From: Ignavibacteria bacterium | GTDB lineage: Bacteria > Bacteroidota > Ignavibacteria > Tepidaquicellales > Tepidaquicellaceae | NCBI GenBank assembly: GCA_041649015.1 | Contig: JBAZNU010000003.1 | Coordinates: forward strand, 124,001 to 188,000 | Length of the DNA: 64,000 nt | Direction of reading: 5' to 3' | Shown: piece by piece, positions 59,922-64,000 of the stretch | How the letters are laid out: each line of letters opens with the position of its first letter | Position numbering within the stretch: the stretch's first letter is position 1 | Program-made: the position numbers and the translations under genes | The notes under the pieces: generated by a model | The model's database searches: none | What the model was told of the DNA's origin: nothing | The model's input: only the letters and a program-made list of their open reading frames with translations

Positions 59922-59964
59922 ATAAACGACAAACCCTCCATTTAGGAGGGCTTAGTCGGGATGA
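59922..59964. repeat. Copy A of 43-bp direct repeat carrying a tRNA-Pro 3' end and terminator
   Basis: Matches 60236-60278 at 42 of 43 positions. On the minus strand it reads TCATCCCGACTA then the CCCTCC/GGAGGG hairpin and TTTGTCGTTTAT. Only the last eight or nine tRNA bases are present, so it is a duplicated tRNA end, not a tRNA. It is followed (plus strand) by a small palindrome TCCCGAT/ATCGGGA. Confidence 0.9.
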
Positions 59965-59993
59965 TCCCGATTTATCGGGACGACCATATCGAG

Positions 59994-60237
59994 CTAAAGT
60001 TTATCTAAATTGCGTAAAATGAAATGGGTGTTTTTTATCTTCTTCAGTTTTAATTCATGTATAATGGCTTCAGACCTTGTTTCAAACATTTTTGAATAAA
60101 TTAAATCCCATGGTCCTTTACCTTTTGTAGATGGATTTAGTATTATTATATCTGAATATTCTTTTTTCAAGATTATTAGTTTGTCCAATATACAGCTTTC
60201 CTGTTTTAGAAGATTTCAATATATACGTGTGATACAT
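59994..60237 (-). pseudogene. Frameshifted GIY-YIG nuclease gene next to tRNA-Pro
   Basis: From ATG 60237 on the minus strand the frame reads MYHTYILKSSKTGKLYIGQT, then NNLEKRIFRYNNTKS: the Y-x-L / Y-I-G core of small GIY-YIG endonucleases. A single-base frame change near the TCCATCTAC stretch then leads into GKGPWDLIYSKMFETRSEAI and IHELKLKKIKNTHFILRNL, the second half of the same family, ending at 59994. The span (244 bp) is not a multiple of three. The start codon overlaps the 43-bp repeat after tRNA-Pro. It is either inactive or needs frameshifting or a sequencing-error correction. Confidence 0.82.
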
Positions 60238-60278
60238 AAACGACAAACCCTCCATTTAGGAGGGTTTAGTCGGGATGA
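60236..60278. repeat. Copy B of 43-bp direct repeat, overlapping tRNA-Pro 3' end
   Basis: Partner of copy A. Includes the last nine bases of the tRNA-Pro gene and its terminator hairpin, and ends in the ATG of the GIY-YIG gene. Confidence 0.9.
60245..60267 (-). terminator. tRNA-Pro terminator (minus strand)
   Basis: AAACCCTCC (60245-60253) and GGAGGGTTT (60259-60267) are perfect 9-bp arms immediately 3' of tRNA-Pro on the minus strand. The T-run is mainly inside the stem end (GGGTTTG). Confidence 0.65.
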
Positions 60279-60343
60279 CTGGATTCGAACCAGCGACCTC
60301 ATCGTCCCGAACGATGCGCGCTACCAGGCTACGCTACATCCCG
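60270..60343 (-). tRNA. tRNA-Pro (CGG anticodon)
   Basis: A 74-nt cloverleaf on the minus strand: acceptor CGGGATG pairs with CATCCCG, D-arm TAGCGTAGCCTGGTAGCGC, anticodon stem CATCG/CGATG around TTCGGGA (anticodon CGG), T-arm CTGGTTCGAATCCAG, discriminator A. CCA is not encoded. Its 3' end is duplicated at 59.9 kb. Confidence 0.95.
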
Positions 60344-60721
60344 AAAATAATAACACAATATAATGCTTAATAATAAAACATTTAAGTCATTCAAGTTAAT
60401 ATTTATACCAAAACCATATAACCAATATCTAAAATCTTTTTAAGTCAGATCTGATTCCCTATTGTTTCATAATAGAGTATAATTGCGAATTTATAAGCTA
60501 TTGTATTTACAGTGTTTGTCATTTTTGTCACTTTTATTCCACCTTGCTCTCTAATTTGTCTCAAATTAGTCTCGAATTAGTGTTAGCTTTGAGCCAAAGT
60601 TAATTGATATTTTTTTACCACAAGTTACTTTTAAAAAATAATAATTAAGTTCAAATTTAATTTTAAATTAAGGATTTCTAATTGCTTGTTAAGAAATTCT
60701 TGAAATACTTATTTTGCAGTT
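60344..60721. other. 378-bp spacer between tRNA-Pro and mtnA
   Basis: AT-rich, no gene. Holds the 11-bp-period repeat at 60548-60591. It must include the tRNA-Pro promoter (minus) and the mtnA promoter (plus). Confidence 0.45.
60548..60591. repeat. Tandem array with 11-bp period (TCTCAAATTAG)
   Basis: Units TCTCTAATTTG (60548), TCTCAAATTAG (60559) and TCTCGAATTAG (60570), then a diverged TGTTAGCTTTG (60581). Related in reverse complement to the 37.57 kb units (TCTAATTAGTC). Confidence 0.75.
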
Positions 60722-61837
60722 ATGTTAGTAAACGGAAAGAAATACAGGACAATCTGGACAGATAAGAGCAACAAAGAAACTGTTTTTGCAATTAACCAGA
60801 ACAAACTTCCTTTCAAATTTGAGGTTGTTAAAATTAAGTCTTCAAGTGCTGCTGTTTCAGCCATAAAAAATATGATAGTCAGAGGTGCCCCATTAATAGG
60901 GGCTGCAGGAGCATACGGTATCTATCTATCTCTGCTTGAAGCTGAAAAAAGATATAGCAAGCCCGACGACATAGATAAATACGTTATTGATTTTAGCCGT
61001 GTGATAATATCTGCAAGACCTACAGCAGTGAATCTCAAATGGGCTGTCTTTAAAACTCTTGATAATGTTTTAAAACATAAATCCATTACAGCAAAAATTC
61101 ATTCTGCTTTAAAAACGGCGTCTGATATTTGTGAAAACGATGTTCATGCGTGTTTGAATATCGGTAAGTTCGGCTTAAAAATAATCAGGAGTCTGTCGGT
61201 TAAGAAAGGAAAAGAAAATATTAATATACTCACACATTGCAATGCAGGTTGGCTCGCTGTTATTGATTATGGTACGGCACTTGCCCCTGTTTACCTGGCG
61301 AAAAAAGCAGGTTTAAAAGTTCATGTATGGGTTGAAGAAACACGACCGCGGAATCAGGGAGCAAGATTGACTGCGTGGGAGCTCGCACAGAACGGTATAG
61401 ACTATACCTTAATTACCGATAATGCAGGCGGTTATGTAATGCAGAAAGGTTTGGTAGATATGGTTATTGTCGGTTCTGACAGAACAACTCTTACAGGCGA
61501 TGTATGCAACAAGATTGGTACTTATAAAACCGCTCTCGCGGCTTACGATAATAAAATTCCGTTCTATGCCTCTGTACCTTTGTCGTCTTTTGACCTGAAT
61601 ATGAAAGATAGCTTGAAAGAAATCCCTATAGAAGAAAGGAGTCCCGATGAAATTAAATATGCCGAATATTATGACGGAAATAAGATAAACAAAGGGTTAA
61701 GCACTTTTGACACTGCAAATATAAGAAATTTCGGGTTTGATATTACACCATCAAAATATGTAACGGGTATTATAACAGAAAAAGGAGTGATAAAGCCTAA
61801 CGAAAGAAGTATAAGAAAACTATTCAGGTATGCATGA
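60722..61837 (+). CDS. mtnA: S-methyl-5-thioribose-1-phosphate isomerase MtnA
   Basis: A 371-residue aldose-ketose isomerase. IVRGAPLIGAAGAYGIYLSL, ARPTAVNLKWAV, ILTHCNAGWLA (catalytic Cys), EETRPRNQGARLTAWELAQ, ITDNAGGYVMQKG and GSDRTTLTGDVCNKIGTYKT (catalytic Asp) are the family blocks. It isomerises 5-methylthioribose-1-phosphate to the ribulose form, or 5-deoxyribose-1-phosphate in the DHAP shunt. It overlaps the next gene. Confidence 0.95.
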   Translation: MLVNGKKYRTIWTDKSNKETVFAINQNKLPFKFEVVKIKSSSAAVSAIKNMIVRGAPLIGAAGAYGIYLSLLEAEKRYSKPDDIDKYVIDFSRVIISARPTAVNLKWAVFKTLDNVLKHKSITAKIHSALKTASDICENDVHACLNIGKFGLKIIRSLSVKKGKENINILTHCNAGWLAVIDYGTALAPVYLAKKAGLKVHVWVEETRPRNQGARLTAWELAQNGIDYTLITDNAGGYVMQKGLVDMVIVGSDRTTLTGDVCNKIGTYKTALAAYDNKIPFYASVPLSSFDLNMKDSLKEIPIEERSPDEIKYAEYYDGNKINKGLSTFDTANIRNFGFDITPSKYVTGIITEKGVIKPNERSIRKLFRYA

Positions 61838-62438
61838 TATGAAGATGAAGGAAGGTGTAATTAAGTATAATTATAAATGGAACAAGAAACCGCTTCCGTC
61901 TTCCTTAGATATTCACGAATTAATTTCATACCGAAACAAATTGTATCGCCTCGGACTTATAGGCGTTGATAAAGAGGGAATCGGTTATGGCAATATTAGT
62001 GTTCTGCATAATCCAACAGGTTCTTTTATTATATCAGCTTCGGGTACCGGCAGGATCAAAGTTGCCCGCAAATTCCATTTTACCATCGTTCACTCTGTCT
62101 CAGCGAATAAGAATTTTGTTTCTTGTACAGGCATGAAACCCGCATCTTCAGAGTCTATGACCCACGATGTTATTTATAAACTTTCAACTGATATAAAATG
62201 CGTTATACACATTCATAATCTTAAGCTCTGGAAAAAACTCTTTGACAAAGTTCCTACCTCCTCAATAAACATTCCGTATGGAACCCCCGAAATGGCTTTA
62301 GAAGTTAAACGTCTTTGGCTCAAAACGAATTTGGAAGAAAAGAAATTTCTTGTAATGGGCGGACACAAAGAAGGGCTTATCATTTTCGGTAATAATATTG
62401 AATCAGTATTCAATTTGCTAACGGGTAATTTTCTGTAG
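61830..62438 (+). CDS. Class II aldolase/adducin family protein
   Basis: A 202-residue protein. GYGNISVLHNPTGSFIISAS, PASSESMTHDVIYK (Glu of the SSE motif, catalytic in fuculose-phosphate aldolase), VIHIHNLKLWKKL (zinc His pair) and GGHKEGLIIF (third His). It overlaps mtnA by 8 bp (starting at 61830 or at ATG 61839). Next to MtnA it should act either as an MtnB-like dehydratase or as the DHAP-shunt aldolase; the SSE motif favours aldolase, but this is inference. Confidence 0.8.
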   Translation: MHDMKMKEGVIKYNYKWNKKPLPSSLDIHELISYRNKLYRLGLIGVDKEGIGYGNISVLHNPTGSFIISASGTGRIKVARKFHFTIVHSVSANKNFVSCTGMKPASSESMTHDVIYKLSTDIKCVIHIHNLKLWKKLFDKVPTSSINIPYGTPEMALEVKRLWLKTNLEEKKFLVMGGHKEGLIIFGNNIESVFNLLTGNFL

Positions 62439-62538
62439 ATAAATACATATTTTATATTGCGATAAATTTTTATTTTAATTAAATTTGATGAAATAAAAAT
62501 TAATCTATTCGAATTTTTAATTCGGTAAAATAATCATT

Positions 62539-62562
62539 CTAATAGATAATCTAATAGATAAT
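62539..62562 (+). repeat. Two-copy 12-bp direct repeat ahead of the radical SAM gene
   Basis: CTAATAGATAAT occurs twice in tandem (62539-62550, 62551-62562), directly before the Shine-Dalgarno-like AGGGGG (62565-62570) of the radical SAM gene. Confidence 0.6.
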
Positions 62563-62576
62563 ATAGGGGGAATATT

Positions 62577-63827
62577 ATGAAGAATCCTTTGTTCAATCCT
62601 GTTGATTTGTACAGAATGCCATGGACATTACCCGATAATGGTATTTCATGGCTGGAACCAACTTCAAAATGCAATCTGTCATGCTACGGTTGTTACCGTA
62701 AGAATGTTCACAACTCTCATAAATCAATCGAGCAGATTAAGCATGAAATTGATGTTATTCAAAAACTCAGAAAATCGGACTGTATCTCAATCGCAGGCGG
62801 TGAACCTTTGTTGTATCCACATATAACTGATATGGTTGCTGAGATTAAATCACGAGGAATAAAACCTATAATCAACACTAACGGAATTGCTCTCACTAAA
62901 GAACTTCTTTCTGAACTTAAAAAAGCCGGAGTCTATGGTTTTACTTTTCATGTCGATAGCAAACAGAAGAGAGAAAACTGGACGGGTAAAACAGAACTCG
63001 AACTGAACGAACTGCGCTATCATTTCGCAAAAATGGTTGCCGATGCCGGAGGTATCGCTTGTTCTTTCAATGCTACCGTCTATGGGGATACTTTTAAATA
63101 CATACCTGAAATGGTAAAGTGGGCGCAGAAAAATATTGATATCGTTAATACAGTGGTTTTCATTCTTTTCAGGTATGCAACTCCAGGACTTGGATACGAC
63201 TTTTATTCAGGTGCGAAGAAAATTGAACTCGAAGGCGTTCATTATCATTCAGACAAAGAAGAAATTACAAGCATTCTATCTCCTGATGTTGTGGATGAAA
63301 TCAGAAAATCCAATCCTGAATTTTTCCCCGCAGCTTTTTTAAATGGAACACACAAATCTGATTCTTATAAGTGGCTTCTCACTGAAAGAATAGGAACAAA
63401 GGATAAGATTTTTTCATATCTTGACCCTAAATTTATGGAGCTTATTATGGCAGGATATCATTATCTTTATGGCACTTATCTTTCTTACGGTTCTTCTAAC
63501 AGCATTAACAAAGGAAGAACAACCATATTTGCACTATGGCCTTTCAATAAAAGTGTGAGAAGAGCTTTCAAAAGATATTTAGGATACCTGCTGCGAAACC
63601 CGTTTAGAATCTTCAAAAAGGTATATCTGCAATCCATTATGGTTATACAACCCATAGATGTTATGGCAAACGGCGAACAGAATATGTGCGACGGATGCCC
63701 TGATATTACAGTTTGGAAAGATAGAAACGGAGTTGACCAGCTTGTTTGGTCATGCAGACTTGAAGAACCTATGCAGTATGGTGAGTTCCTGAGAACAGTC
63801 CCCAAAGAAACTGTATCAAATAACTGA
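62577..63827 (+). CDS. Radical SAM protein with C-terminal cysteine cluster
   Basis: A 416-residue radical SAM enzyme. CNLSCYGC (C32, C36, C39) binds the [4Fe-4S]-SAM cluster; SIAGGEPLLYP, INTNGIAL and FTFHVDSKQK are the following core motifs. Near the C-terminus, MCDGCPDITVW and LVWSCRLEEP add three cysteines in a SPASM/twitch-like arrangement. The last 140 residues before that are basic and Tyr-rich. A strong AGGGGG ribosome site precedes it. The downstream glycosyltransferase is convergent. Substrate unknown. Confidence 0.85.
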   Translation: MKNPLFNPVDLYRMPWTLPDNGISWLEPTSKCNLSCYGCYRKNVHNSHKSIEQIKHEIDVIQKLRKSDCISIAGGEPLLYPHITDMVAEIKSRGIKPIINTNGIALTKELLSELKKAGVYGFTFHVDSKQKRENWTGKTELELNELRYHFAKMVADAGGIACSFNATVYGDTFKYIPEMVKWAQKNIDIVNTVVFILFRYATPGLGYDFYSGAKKIELEGVHYHSDKEEITSILSPDVVDEIRKSNPEFFPAAFLNGTHKSDSYKWLLTERIGTKDKIFSYLDPKFMELIMAGYHYLYGTYLSYGSSNSINKGRTTIFALWPFNKSVRRAFKRYLGYLLRNPFRIFKKVYLQSIMVIQPIDVMANGEQNMCDGCPDITVWKDRNGVDQLVWSCRLEEPMQYGEFLRTVPKETVSNN

Positions 63828-63837
63828 TCAAATCAAA

Positions 63838-64000
63838 TTAGTTTTTCCTGTTATTCTTCAGCTCTGAATAAGTAATAGGCGGAAGCTCAGTATTCATGTT
63901 TTTTGAATACTGATATTCCCACATTTTAAGGTAAGCGGTAAATTTATGTATTGCTGAAAATGATGCAAGTATAAATCCCTGAATCCCGTCTTTATAACCT
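63838..64000 (-). CDS. C-terminal end of a glycosyltransferase family 2-like membrane protein (5' end outside window)
   Basis: The last 53 codons are seen, stop at 63838-63840. The sequence GYKDGIQGFILASFSAIHKF, TAYLKMWEYQYSKN matches the C-terminus of WaaE/KdtX-like glycosyltransferases, which end with a GxxDGxxGF turn followed by an amphipathic helix. It is convergent with the radical SAM gene. The catalytic part is beyond the window. Confidence 0.6.
   Translation of the reverse strand, partial: GYKDGIQGFILASFSAIHKFTAYLKMWEYQYSKNMNTELPPITYSELKNNRKN

Noticed and set aside
59994..60188. Complete 64-residue protein starting at TTG
   Set aside because: It is the second half of a GIY-YIG protein whose first half is in another frame from ATG 60237.
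60344..60721. SAM or other riboswitch upstream of mtnA
   Set aside because: No conserved pairing or terminator/anti-terminator seen; only AT-rich sequence and the 11-bp array.
62539..62562. Fifth member of the 11-bp arrays
   Set aside because: Unit is 12 bp and only two copies, so it is listed separately.

Overview
The window reads as a chromosomal segment of an AT-rich, free-living member of the Bacteroidota/Chlorobi/Ignavibacteriota lineage, most likely Ignavibacteria or a close relative. Evidence: several secreted proteins end in the FPNPFNP-type (type A) sorting domain of the type IX secretion system; there are GWxTD, DUF2851, GH92 and DUF4434 family proteins; and lipoproteins are abundant. 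The assignment is inference from family content; no rRNA is present to confirm it. 

Layout. 0-6.3 kb (+): end of a membrane-anchored protein, then bamD, an acyl-CoA thioesterase, an ABC ATPase, an ECF sigma factor, mutS and a methylmalonyl-CoA decarboxylase-like crotonase, packed with overlaps or tiny gaps. 6.3-18.4 kb: SDR oxidoreductase, rimO, a GWxTD protein, DUF58, a TPR lipoprotein, DUF2851, glnA, thyX, a four-helix membrane protein and a DUF4434 putative glycosidase. 18.4-24.6 kb: an 11-bp tandem array in front of an unrecognised gene, a dicarboxylate/glutamate symporter, an alanine-aminotransferase-like enzyme, thpR and a T9SS cargo. 24.8-30.9 kb (+): mazG, Nudix, PBP4-type peptidase, a ClpS-like protein with altered degron-binding residues, uvrB and a secreted protein. 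30.8-37.3 kb (-): era, an OB-fold lipoprotein, a TPR protein, an aldehyde dehydrogenase, a Ycf48-type T9SS cargo, a broken T9SS gene and a WNxYG-repeat protein. 37.8-41.3 kb (+): tRNA-Val, then thrS-infC-rpmI-rplT, with infC starting at ATT. 41.3-45.5 kb (-): secreted YciI, aquaporin, GH92. 45.6-48.2 kb (+): marR-yceI-thioredoxin-pirin, abutting a decayed type III polyketide synthase. 48.8-57.1 kb: a Lys/Glu/Tyr repeat protein, TPMT-family methyltransferase, livJ-livH pair, GlmU-like protein, rpmE, ICMT-family protein and three secreted proteins. 57.4-64 kb: a T9SS glycosidase-like protein, a secreted protein with a KPAVYLYP-type domain, a frameshifted GIY-YIG gene next to tRNA-Pro and flanked by copies of the tRNA end and its terminator, mtnA plus class II aldolase, a radical SAM protein and the end of a glycosyltransferase. 

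How it works together. Most genes are housekeeping (repair, translation, envelope biogenesis, nitrogen and thymidylate metabolism) interleaved with secreted polysaccharide-active proteins and lipoproteins typical of a scavenging heterotroph. mtnA with a class II aldolase suggests salvage of 5'-deoxynucleoside by-products. The less ordinary signals are the 43-bp repeat pair around the GIY-YIG gene at tRNA-Pro, four intergenic arrays with an 11-bp period but different units, gene remnants (type III PKS, T9SS cargo, GIY-YIG), and a change of strand G/C asymmetry between about 22 and 38 kb.
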